This document shows, piece by piece, positions 25,000-32,508 of a DNA stretch of 45,686 nucleotides. The notes under the pieces were generated by a model. It made no database searches. It saw nothing but the letters and a program-made list of their open reading frames with translations, and was not told where the DNA came from. The stretch is from Thermocaproicibacter sp002410755 (lineage in GTDB: Bacteria > Bacillota > Clostridia > Oscillospirales > Acutalibacteraceae). The DNA is taken from NCBI GenBank assembly GCA_036839715.1, contig DAITDU010000013.1:1-45686 (forward strand), read 5' to 3'. A program made the translations under genes and the position numbers. Each line of letters begins with the position of its first letter. Within the stretch, counting starts at the first letter, position 1.

Positions 25000-25782
25000 G
25001 TGTTGATAAACAACGGTATTGATATCAACTGCATGTGGGGTTCATGGCCGTTCCGTAAACTTTATAAGAATAAATTTTCGGACCTTCAGCAGATTCATAA
25101 GGAGAACGGCATTGCTTACGGTTATGTTTCCTGCATGAACAGTATTTTTTATCAGGATCCATTTGAGGGTGAAGAAGACCTTCATGAGGTCCTAAAAGGG
25201 ACACCTTATCAGCATATTCTAACGGTTAATCCAATGCTGCCTGCTTATGAAAGCGATATTGAACGCGGCGTCAAAGAATTTGATATTAAAGGTGTCCGTG
25301 TATTCCCGACCTACCACCATTACCCACTGAACGACAAACGTTTTCTTGGGCTGTGTGATCTGCTTAAAAAGTACCGTCTCCCGCTTTTCCTGACAACTCA
25401 TGTGGAAGACGAGCGCTTTGATTATCTCCTCCTACAGAGCCAAATTAATATTCCTGATGAGTTGATGACATTTCTTCATACTGTTACGGATATTCCCATT
25501 CTGCTGATGAGTCTGCGTGTCGGTTCAATTCCCTATATCGGGAAGGAAATCCGTGAGATGCCAAATGTCTACATTGATACATCGTGTTTTAAGGACCCTG
25601 TTGCCTGTGTCGAGGAATTGACTGCAGAGCTTGGCGATAAAAAGATTATCTATGGTTCCCAATATCCGCTGAATGTCCTTCGCAGCACACTTTATGAAGT
25701 TACTATGGCAAAAATCCCCGAAGAAAGCAAGAACCGCATTCTTCGCGGCAATGCAATTGATTTCTTTAATTACAAATTTTGA
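25000..25782 (+). CDS. amidohydrolase-2 homologue lacking most metal ligands
   Basis: 260 residues, clearly the same fold as the preceding gene product (KGVRVFPTYHHYPL; PLFLTTHVEDERFDYLLLQS; NVYIDTSCFKD; IIYGSQYPLNVLR). The N-terminal HxH is replaced (GIDINCMWGSWP: Asp8, Asn10), the third His is near Ser171 (LLMSLRVG), and the metal-site Asp of GTDMP is Ser220 in YGSQYP. Only His134 remains at an expected position. It is probably either a metal-free enzyme with new chemistry or a non-catalytic partner of the first protein. GGAG lies 7 bases before the GTG start, overlapping the end of the previous gene. Stable pairing of the two genes suggests a hetero-oligomer. Confidence 0.82.
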   Translation: MLINNGIDINCMWGSWPFRKLYKNKFSDLQQIHKENGIAYGYVSCMNSIFYQDPFEGEEDLHEVLKGTPYQHILTVNPMLPAYESDIERGVKEFDIKGVRVFPTYHHYPLNDKRFLGLCDLLKKYRLPLFLTTHVEDERFDYLLLQSQINIPDELMTFLHTVTDIPILLMSLRVGSIPYIGKEIREMPNVYIDTSCFKDPVACVEELTAELGDKKIIYGSQYPLNVLRSTLYEVTMAKIPEESKNRILRGNAIDFFNYKF

Positions 25783-25801
25783 AAGGAACGTGATTTTTTT
25801 C

Positions 25802-27049
25802 ATGCAGCAGGAAAAGCTTGCACTGCTTGGAGGCCCCAAAACCAAAACAACTGACTATGGGACTGGAAAGCGCTTTGGCAAGGAAGAGCTGAAAGAGCTG
25901 AAAGAAGCTCTGGATCAAAACACACTTTTTTACTGGTATGGAAATAAGGTAAAAACCTTCACGAAAAATTTTGCAGATATGTACGGTTCAAAGTACTGTG
26001 TGGCTACTTCCTCCGGCACCGCAGCAATCCACGTTGCGCTTGGTGCCTTAGGTGTAGGCCCCGGTGATGAAGTTATTACTTCCCCAATCACCGATATGGG
26101 TACGGTAATTGGCATTCTCTTCCAGAACGCCATTCCGGTCTTTGCCGATTTGGATCCAAATACTTATAACCTTGACCCCGCTTCGGTCGAGTCCAAGATA
26201 ACCGACCGCACGAAAGTCATTCTTGTCGTTCACCTTGCAGGCAATGCTGCGGATATGGACGGCATCATGGAAGTTGCACACCGCCATCACCTGAAAGTTA
26301 TTGAAGACTGTGCCCAGAGTTATCTTACTTATTATAAAGGGAAGCTTTGCGGTACAATCGGTGATATCGGATGCTTCAGCGTCAATGACTTCAAGACAAT
26401 ATCCGCAGGAGACGGCGGTATGCTTATCACAAATAACGAAGAATTGTATCGCCGCTCCTTCCGGTTTGCCGACAAGAACTACAACCGTCTGCCATCCGCC
26501 GGTCCAGTCCGTGATGTTACATTCCTTGCTCCGAACTACCGTATGAATGAGCTGACAGGTGCTGTTGGCATTGCACAGCTTGACAAGCTGAAATGGATTT
26601 GCGACCGCCGCAATGCCTATGGGGAACGCATCAGTGCAGGCATCCGCGACCTGCCCGGTATTGAAATTCCAAAAGTCATTGACGGATGCCGCAGCTCTTA
26701 CTGGTTCTATATGTTCCGTGTTGATGAAAAGAAGGCAGGTGTAAGCCGCGACCAATTTACAGATGCACTTGCCGCAGAAGGAATCCAGTGTGGAAGAGGC
26801 TACATTCCCACTTGTGTATATGGCTATGACATGTTTGCAAACCACAATGCCTATGATGGCACGCGTTGCCCGTTCGGGTGCCCCAAATATGCAAAGCACG
26901 ACATTTCCTATAGGCCGGGACTTTGCCCCACAGCGGAAGAAATTCTCAAGACAGCAATCAAGATGCCAGTCAACGAGTTCTTTACCGATCAAGATGCCGA
27001 CGATGTTATCCACGCAATCCGCAAAGTGGCAAATTACTACAGGAAATGA
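25802..27049 (+). CDS. DegT/DnrJ/EryC1/StrS family PLP enzyme (first copy)
   Basis: 415 residues of a fold-type I PLP enzyme: YCVATSSGTAAIHVALGALG, Asp169 in VIEDCAQSY (pyridine nitrogen), and the PLP lysine Lys198 in CFSVNDFKTISAGDGGML. Family members add or remove amino groups on sugars and cyclitols (AHBA-synthase and inosose aminotransferase types), and some are PLP-dependent dehydratases. Because the neighbours are catabolic, deamination or dehydration of a sugar-like substrate is the likelier direction. ATG 25802 is chosen at the conserved start; the ribosome site AAAGGA is about 14 bases away, and an in-frame GTG four codons upstream sits too close to it. A strong hairpin follows the gene. 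A paralogue lies at 32509. Confidence 0.87.
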   Translation: MQQEKLALLGGPKTKTTDYGTGKRFGKEELKELKEALDQNTLFYWYGNKVKTFTKNFADMYGSKYCVATSSGTAAIHVALGALGVGPGDEVITSPITDMGTVIGILFQNAIPVFADLDPNTYNLDPASVESKITDRTKVILVVHLAGNAADMDGIMEVAHRHHLKVIEDCAQSYLTYYKGKLCGTIGDIGCFSVNDFKTISAGDGGMLITNNEELYRRSFRFADKNYNRLPSAGPVRDVTFLAPNYRMNELTGAVGIAQLDKLKWICDRRNAYGERISAGIRDLPGIEIPKVIDGCRSSYWFYMFRVDEKKAGVSRDQFTDALAAEGIQCGRGYIPTCVYGYDMFANHNAYDGTRCPFGCPKYAKHDISYRPGLCPTAEEILKTAIKMPVNEFFTDQDADDVIHAIRKVANYYRK

Positions 27050-27053
27050 ACCT

Positions 27054-27096
27054 TGAATATGTCCCCGCCTGCCCCGCAACAGACGGGGCATATTCA
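27054..27096 (+). repeat. strong intercistronic hairpin inside the catabolic operon
   Basis: TGAATATG (27054-27061) and CATATTCA (27089-27096) plus CCCCG/CGGGG (27063-27067, 27084-27088) form a 13-bp stem with one bulged base. No T-run follows; instead AAGGAG and the next ATG come 4 bases later. It is likely an mRNA stability or processing element rather than a terminator. Confidence 0.7.
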
Positions 27097-27113
27097 GATA
27101 AGGAGAAATTAAC

Positions 27114-28142
27114 ATGACCTCTGAAATATGGACAGAGCAAAAGCTTAGTACCCTGCTGACTACGCCTTCTCCTGCTTTAATAAATGATATCAAGCGGCTT
27201 GACGGCGATCTCATGATTATCGGCGCAGGCGGAAAAATGGGCCCGACACTCAGCATCCTTGCTGCAAATGCAGTAAAAGCAGCGGGAATCAAAAAGCGTA
27301 TTATTGCCGTATCCCGCTTTAGCAATCCTCAGGCAAAGAAAGTTTTGAACGACGCCGGCATTGAGACAATCAGCGCAGATATGCTGGAAGCACATGCAGC
27401 AGATTCCCTGCCAGACTGTGAAAACATCATTTACATGATTGGCCGTAAATTCGGTACCGCCGGGCAGGAAGCACTTACCTGGGCAAGCAATGCCTGGCTT
27501 CCTTCCCGCATTGCTGAGCGTTTCCGCAACTCCCGCATCACAGTTTTCTCGACGGGTAATGTCTACCCTCAGACACCCGTTTGGTTTGGAGGTGCAACCG
27601 AAGAAACAGCTCCCGCGCCCATTGGGGAATACGCAATGTCATCTCTCGCGCGTGAACGCATGTTTGAGTACGCGGCACAGAAATATGGCACGCGCGTCTC
27701 TATTTTCCGTCTGAACTATGCGGTCGACCTGCGTTACGGTGTGCTTTCCGATATTGCACGCCGCGTTTACAAGGGCGAAGCTCTTTCTGTCGCTATGCCG
27801 TGCTTTAATTGCATTTGGCAGGGCGACGCTGTCGAAATTGCAATCCGCTGCCTGCTGTATGCTGACAAAAAAGTTTTTCGCCTGAACGTTACAGGCCCGG
27901 AAACGGTCTCTGGCCGCGAACCTGCAAAAAAATTCGGTAAAATTTTCGGACGCGAGCCTGTCCTGACCGATGAGGAAGGAACTGTTGCCCTTCTCAATAA
28001 TGCCGGCAAGATGTTCCGGATTTTCGGCTATCCGCGCGTATCTCTCGAAACGATGATTGACTGGCAGGCACAGTGGATACTCAACGGAGGGCGTGAGCTC
28101 GGCAAACCGACACACTTTGAAGAAAGAAAGGGAAATTACTGA
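27114..28142 (+). CDS. NAD(P)-dependent epimerase/dehydratase-like protein
   Basis: 342 residues. It has a Rossmann nucleotide fold of the extended SDR type with glycine motif IIGAGGKMG (residues 36-43), then IYMIGRKFG and VFSTGNVYP at the usual strand ends. At the place of the catalytic YxxxK the sequence is EYAMSSLARERM: the Tyr is present but the Lys is replaced by Ser. This could mean a modified mechanism or a substrate-assisted one. GATAAGGAG precedes the ATG, just after a strong hairpin. The last base of its stop overlaps the start of the next gene (TGATG), showing coupling with the aldolase-like gene. Confidence 0.82.
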   Translation: MTSEIWTEQKLSTLLTTPSPALINDIKRLDGDLMIIGAGGKMGPTLSILAANAVKAAGIKKRIIAVSRFSNPQAKKVLNDAGIETISADMLEAHAADSLPDCENIIYMIGRKFGTAGQEALTWASNAWLPSRIAERFRNSRITVFSTGNVYPQTPVWFGGATEETAPAPIGEYAMSSLARERMFEYAAQKYGTRVSIFRLNYAVDLRYGVLSDIARRVYKGEALSVAMPCFNCIWQGDAVEIAIRCLLYADKKVFRLNVTGPETVSGREPAKKFGKIFGREPVLTDEEGTVALLNNAGKMFRIFGYPRVSLETMIDWQAQWILNGGRELGKPTHFEERKGNY

Positions 28143-29203
28143 TGGGACGCCACGAAAAAGCACTTGAGATTTTGCATGCCGGCACAGTTATCCCGGCAAT
28201 TCCGCTGGTACTGGATAAACAGCGCAAGTTTGATGAAGCCGGCCAGCGCACGTTAATCCGCTACTATCTTGCGGCGGGCGTTGGAGGTATCGCTACTGCT
28301 GTCCATACCACACAGTTTGAAATCCGCAAACCTGAATATGGCCTTTTCGAGCCCGTCCTTCGCATTACCGCAGAGGAAATTGAACGCTTTGAACGTGACA
28401 CCGGCAAAACAATCGTCCGTATTGCCGGTGTCTGCGGCCCTTCCGAGCAAGCAGTCAAAGAAGCTCGCCTGGCCGCAAGCCTCGGCTATGATGCGGCATT
28501 ACTCAGCCCCGGTGGACTTGAAAGCCTTACTGAGCGTGAAATGATTGCCCGCACTGCGGATGTTGCCGCCATTATACCGGTTATCGGATTTTACCTCCAG
28601 ATGGCTTGCGGCGGCAGAAGGCTATCCTTTGATTACTGGAAAGCTGTCGCTGATACGCCAAATGTAGTCGCGCTAAAATGTGCGCCATTTAACCGCTATC
28701 AGTCTATTGACCTCGTGCGCGGCTGTGTCTTTTCTAAACGCCGTGATAAAGTTGCCCTCTATACTGGCAACGACGACAACATTGTTGCTGACCTGCTGAC
28801 AACTTTCAGCTTCCCGGTTGATGGTCATGAAGTGAAAGTCCGCTTTTCCGGCGGCCTGCTTGGCCACTGGTCGCTTTGGGTTCACAGCGTGGTCCCGCTT
28901 TATGAGAAAATTAAGGCCTGCCGCGAAAAAGAAGAAATTCCAGCCGACCTGCTGACAACAGCTGCACAGATTACCGACTGCAACGGCGCATTCTTTGATG
29001 CTGCGCATCAGTTTGCCGGATGTATTCCTGGTGTCCATGAAGTCCTCCGCCGACAGGGCCTCATGAAGGGTGACTGGTGCCTTGACCCAAGTATTGTCCT
29101 TTCACCCGGGCAGAAAGAAGAAATTGACCGTGTATACCGGATGTATCCGAACCTGAATGACGACGCATTTGTCCATGAAAACCTGGAAAAATGGAAGAAA
29201 TAA
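28142..29203 (+). CDS. dihydrodipicolinate synthase/N-acetylneuraminate lyase family protein
   Basis: 353 residues, longer than DapA (about 290). The core is a TIM barrel of the DapA/NanA type: GVGGIATAVHTTQFEIRKPE near residue 50, RIAGVCGPSEQAVKEARLA, GYDAALLSPGGL, VIGFYLQM (the tyrosine of the shuttle, Tyr151), and Schiff-base Lys179 in VVALKCAPF. These enzymes cleave or form bonds to pyruvate, so it probably splits a 2-keto-deoxy acid into pyruvate and an aldehyde. A C-terminal extension (about residues 290-353) is unlike DapA. Coupled to the previous gene by TGATG overlap. True DapA is unlikely, because this operon has no lysine genes. Confidence 0.85.
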   Translation: MGRHEKALEILHAGTVIPAIPLVLDKQRKFDEAGQRTLIRYYLAAGVGGIATAVHTTQFEIRKPEYGLFEPVLRITAEEIERFERDTGKTIVRIAGVCGPSEQAVKEARLAASLGYDAALLSPGGLESLTEREMIARTADVAAIIPVIGFYLQMACGGRRLSFDYWKAVADTPNVVALKCAPFNRYQSIDLVRGCVFSKRRDKVALYTGNDDNIVADLLTTFSFPVDGHEVKVRFSGGLLGHWSLWVHSVVPLYEKIKACREKEEIPADLLTTAAQITDCNGAFFDAAHQFAGCIPGVHEVLRRQGLMKGDWCLDPSIVLSPGQKEEIDRVYRMYPNLNDDAFVHENLEKWKK

Positions 29204-29239
29204 CTCTGAAAATTCTTCCCGCTGGGAGGCAGAGATAAA

Positions 29240-30592
29240 TTGAATGAACTGAAAAAAGCGGTCTGCGCTGCAATTGATGCAAACCGCGACAGGATTCTTT
29301 CCATTGGCGAAGATATTCTTCACCATCCGGAACTTGGATATAAAGAAAAGCGTACTGGTGAACTTGTGGAACGAGAATTCCGTAAGCTCGGCCTTGTTTC
29401 CATTACGCGTCCGGCACTGACCGGCGTGAAGGGCTGGGCCCGCGGACGTTCCCACAGTGCATCTGTAGCTCTGATTGGTGAACTGGATGCTGTTCTCAGC
29501 CCATCGCATCCTTTTGCGGAACCATCTACGGGAGCTGCCCATGCCTGCGGGCATAATACACAGATTGCCGCCATGCTTGGCTGTGCCCAGGCACTTATCT
29601 CTACAGGAATCATCAATCAGCTTGACGGTGATGTGTGTTTCTTTGCAACGCCTGCGGAAGAATATGTAGAACTCGCATACCGCCAGGAACTCATTCACGA
29701 AGGAAAAATATCATGGCTTGGCGGCAAGCAGGAGCTAATCAGTGAAGGGGCATTCGATGACATTGACATGGCTGTGATGACACACAGCGAGACAGATTCC
29801 CCTGTGCCGCGTATTGTGGTAGGCGGAAATGCGATGGGGTTTATTGGCAAGACGATCCGCTTCATTGGCAAAGAAGCCCATGCAGGCGGTGCTCCGGAAA
29901 AGGGCATTAACGCTCTGAACGCAGCAGCACTTGCCATTATGGCAATCAATTCGCAGCGTGAAACATTCCGTGACTGCGACTCCGTCCGTGTCCACCCAAT
30001 CATTACAAAAGGCGGTGACCTTGTTAATATTGTGCCTGCCGATGTTCGGATGGAAAGCTATGTCCGTGCCAACACCGTCGAGGCAATGCAAGGCGCCAAC
30101 CGCAAGGTAAACCGTGCAATCCGCGGCGCATCTTACGCAATCGGTGCGCAGTCGGAGATTAACGATATGGCTGGCTATCTGCCGCTGCGGCAAAGCCATG
30201 CGCTCACTGACCTTGCGGCAGCAAATGCCGCAGAACTGATTGGCGAAGACCACGTTTTTCATGGCCTTCCATTTGCCGGATCAACCGACATGGGTGACCT
30301 AGGCTATGTGATTCCGGTAATCCAACCAACTGTCAGCGGATTCAGCGGGGCAGCCCATAGCTGCGAATTTACCATTTCCAATCCGGAGTACGCTTATATC
30401 ATCCCAGCAAAACTAATGGCAATGACAGCCATCGACCTGCTTGAGCAAGGTGCCGCAAAGGCCTCTGAAGTAAAGCAGAGCTTTAAGCGGAAATCATCAG
30501 CAGAATACCGTGCTGTCTGGGAAAATATTCTTCACGCAAGCATCAACGAAAAAATCCCCGGCCCGTCTTCTCAAAATGGGGAGACTCACTGA
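29240..30592 (+). CDS. M20 family amidohydrolase (aminoacylase/aminobenzoyl-glutamate hydrolase type)
   Basis: 450 residues. A metallopeptidase M20D domain has HACGHN (Cys103, His105) and PAEE (Glu140/141) as metal and general-base residues, an insert, and the dimerisation domain starting KTIRFIGKEAHAGGAPEKG. The C-terminal metal ligand region is GAAHSCEF. Enzymes of this group hydrolyse N-acyl amino acids or similar amides in the cytoplasm. In this cluster it could remove an acyl or aminoacyl group from an amine on the imported compound. The start is TTG 29240, 10 bases after GGAGG; no ATG is in frame nearby. The next gene overlaps by TGATG. Confidence 0.88.
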   Translation: MNELKKAVCAAIDANRDRILSIGEDILHHPELGYKEKRTGELVEREFRKLGLVSITRPALTGVKGWARGRSHSASVALIGELDAVLSPSHPFAEPSTGAAHACGHNTQIAAMLGCAQALISTGIINQLDGDVCFFATPAEEYVELAYRQELIHEGKISWLGGKQELISEGAFDDIDMAVMTHSETDSPVPRIVVGGNAMGFIGKTIRFIGKEAHAGGAPEKGINALNAAALAIMAINSQRETFRDCDSVRVHPIITKGGDLVNIVPADVRMESYVRANTVEAMQGANRKVNRAIRGASYAIGAQSEINDMAGYLPLRQSHALTDLAAANAAELIGEDHVFHGLPFAGSTDMGDLGYVIPVIQPTVSGFSGAAHSCEFTISNPEYAYIIPAKLMAMTAIDLLEQGAAKASEVKQSFKRKSSAEYRAVWENILHASINEKIPGPSSQNGETH

Positions 30593-31122
30593 TGCTGAAA
30601 GTTGGAATTGTTGGCTCGGAAAGTACACACTCCCAAACTTTCGCAGGTCTCGCCAATCTTCCCGCAACAAACGGAAAATATTTGTTCAATGCCCGTGTTA
30701 CAACAATCTGGGGCGCTGATTCGGTGCGCACGGAACAGGTAGCAAAAGAGAAGAAAATCCCCGTGATTGCAGAAAAACCGGAAGATATGATTGGCAAAGT
30801 GGATACCGTCATGGTCGTCCCGCGGCGCGGCGGGCAACACCGCCGTTACGCTATACCATTTTTAAAGGCTGGAATTTCAACATGGGTAGACAAACCATTT
30901 ACCCACGATTATGCCGACGCGGAGGCTCTGGTAAAAACTGCCGAAGAAAATAGGACTTTGGTCTGCGGCGGCTCTATCTGTAAGTTCTGCTGTGATGCCA
31001 TTATGCTTCGGAAGCTGTTCCTGCAAATGCACTCTACAGGGCAGTTTATTTCCGGTGCATTTAACTTTTCACGTGATATTAAATGCGCAGTAACGGTATG
31101 GAAACACCGGTTGAACCGGTAA
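30592..31122 (+). pseudogene. Gfo/Idh/MocA-type oxidoreductase, truncated by internal deletion
   Basis: The 176-residue reading frame has an intact N-terminal Rossmann domain (LKVGIVGSESTHSQTFAGLA; VDTVMVVPRRGGQHRRYAIP; AGISTWVDKPFTHDYADAEA with the EKP-like DKP motif). It then breaks at about residue 163 (FNFSRDIKC), just where the substrate-binding domain should begin; family members have about 330-380 residues. From about 31084 a different frame reads RSNGMETPVEPVK and stop at 31125, which could be the tail of the same gene after a deletion of about 150 codons. The protein lacks the catalytic C-terminal domain and is probably inactive. A stop and two hairpins follow. Confidence 0.72.
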
Positions 31123-31129
31123 AATAAAA

Positions 31130-31149
31130 GGGCAGGTCTTTTCCTGCCC
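31130..31149 (+). terminator. first of two tandem hairpins after the operon
   Basis: GGGCAGG (31130-31136) and CCTGCCC (31143-31149) form a perfect 7-bp stem with a 6-base loop. No T-run follows, so alone it would be a weak terminator. Confidence 0.55.
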
Positions 31150-31154
31150 GACTG

Positions 31155-31197
31155 ATCCCCTCGGGAAGAGCGAGCTCTTTACCCGGGGGATTTTTTT
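31155..31197 (+). terminator. strong intrinsic terminator of the catabolic operon
   Basis: ATCCCC-T-CGGG-AAGAG pairs with CTCTT-TA-CCCG-GGGGAT (31155-31170 with 31175-31191), giving about 15 pairs with small bulges, a 4-base loop, and a T-run (31191-31197). Confidence 0.92.
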
Positions 31198-31235
31198 ATA
31201 ATTAAATACCTGTTGGATTTATTATTCTATGGTTT

Positions 31236-32381
31236 TCAACTAGGAAACGCCAAAATTAACCGCAGAATATTATCCATTGTCTCTGCAAGATCATCTCGGC
31301 AGCGGGTTTTCATAACTGAAAAATCGGCTGCAACCCGGTTGATACTAAAAACAGCCGTAACGCCCATTTTACAAAGGGATTCTATATGACTTTCAGCATC
31401 TCCGACGATTGCCAGCAACGGAATCCTGAGTTCCCTTGCACGTCTTGCAACTCCGGAAATCACCTTTCCCCCAAGGCTTGACAAATCAAGCTTCCCCTCA
31501 CCGGTAACAATAAGGTCAGCATCGGACGCTTTCTCCTCAAAATGGACGGTATCCAGCACTGTTTCAATACCCGGCCTTATTTCTGCCCCGAGGAATGCAG
31601 ACATTCCTGCGCCCATTCCACCGGCCGCACCTGCTCCCGGGAAATCAGTAACATTTTTCCCCAAATCACGCCAAATAATATCTGCATAATGTGCCAAGTT
31701 CCGGTCCAGAAGGTCAACAGTCCTCGGATCCGCCCCTTTCTGCGGCCCAAAGACTGCGGCTGCGCCACGCGGCCCGCAGAGAGAATTGCTTACGTCGCAC
31801 ATAGCTATTATCTCAATGTTCTTTAGCTGAGGAAGCAGGCCGGAAACATCTATCGACGAAATGCTGCCCAGCGTTTCTCCAACCGGAACAAATGATTCTT
31901 TCCCTGCGTTAAGAAAACGGATGCCAAGGGCCGCTGCTGCACCCGCACCGCCATCGTTAGTAGAACTTCCTCCCAAACCGAGAATGATTTTATTGCAGCC
32001 GCGCTGAGCTGCATCTGCAATCATTTGCCCGACGCCATAAGTCGTTGCCTTTTCCGCATGACGGTTTTCCCCAACAAGTGGAAGGCCTGCACAGGCAGCC
32101 GTTTCGATAACCGCCGTATGTTCGCCGTCAGTCAGGCCATAAAAAGCAGGGACCGGCTTCCCATAAGGGCCGCATACAGTAACCGATACCTTCTCTCCTC
32201 CCATCGCAGCCAGAAATGCGTCTACCGTACCCTCACCACCGTCCGCAACCGGAATGGATACGGCCTCAGCCAAAGGCATCCGAATCTTGACCTGCCGTGA
32301 CAAAATGGAACAGACTTCGGCGGACGTCATCGTCCCTTTAAAAGAGTCCGGAATTAATACGATTTTCCTGAGCTCTGCCAT
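31236..32381 (-). CDS. glxK: glycerate 2-kinase (GlxK/GarK family)
   Basis: 381 residues with the GlxK family signature: KIVLIPDSFKGTMTSAEVCS at the N-terminus, IPVADGGEGTVDAFLAAMGG, ILGLGGSSTNDGGAGAAAAL, MCDVSNSLCGPRGAAAVFGPQKGA, and LIVTGEGKLDLSSLGGKVISG. It phosphorylates D-glycerate to 2-phosphoglycerate in the cytoplasm. ATG 32381 follows AAAAGGAGG; 27 upstream codons of open frame are before that site and not used. It is on the opposite strand, flanked by the catabolic operon and the second DegT gene, and would bring a C3 product of that pathway into glycolysis. It is the only gene of the cluster with a well-defined reaction. Confidence 0.93.
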   Translation of the reverse strand: MAELRKIVLIPDSFKGTMTSAEVCSILSRQVKIRMPLAEAVSIPVADGGEGTVDAFLAAMGGEKVSVTVCGPYGKPVPAFYGLTDGEHTAVIETAACAGLPLVGENRHAEKATTYGVGQMIADAAQRGCNKIILGLGGSSTNDGGAGAAAALGIRFLNAGKESFVPVGETLGSISSIDVSGLLPQLKNIEIIAMCDVSNSLCGPRGAAAVFGPQKGADPRTVDLLDRNLAHYADIIWRDLGKNVTDFPGAGAAGGMGAGMSAFLGAEIRPGIETVLDTVHFEEKASDADLIVTGEGKLDLSSLGGKVISGVARRARELRIPLLAIVGDAESHIESLCKMGVTAVFSINRVAADFSVMKTRCRDDLAETMDNILRLILAFPS

Positions 32382-32508
32382 TTTTCTGCCTCCTTTTAGA
32401 GAAAACGTCAAGTGGAACAGACAATACTGGAAGAAAAAGAATGCCGGGCGCGTTACAATCAATGGAGTTGAAATTTCCAGTTAATATAATGATTTGGGAG
32501 GGTTTCAA

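Noticed and set aside
26048..27325. A 425-codon open frame on the minus strand opposite the first DegT gene
   Set aside because: It is the mirror of a real gene with strong family motifs. It has no ribosome site, its translation is Cys/Ile/Val-rich without recognisable motifs, and it spans the gene end and the intercistronic hairpin.
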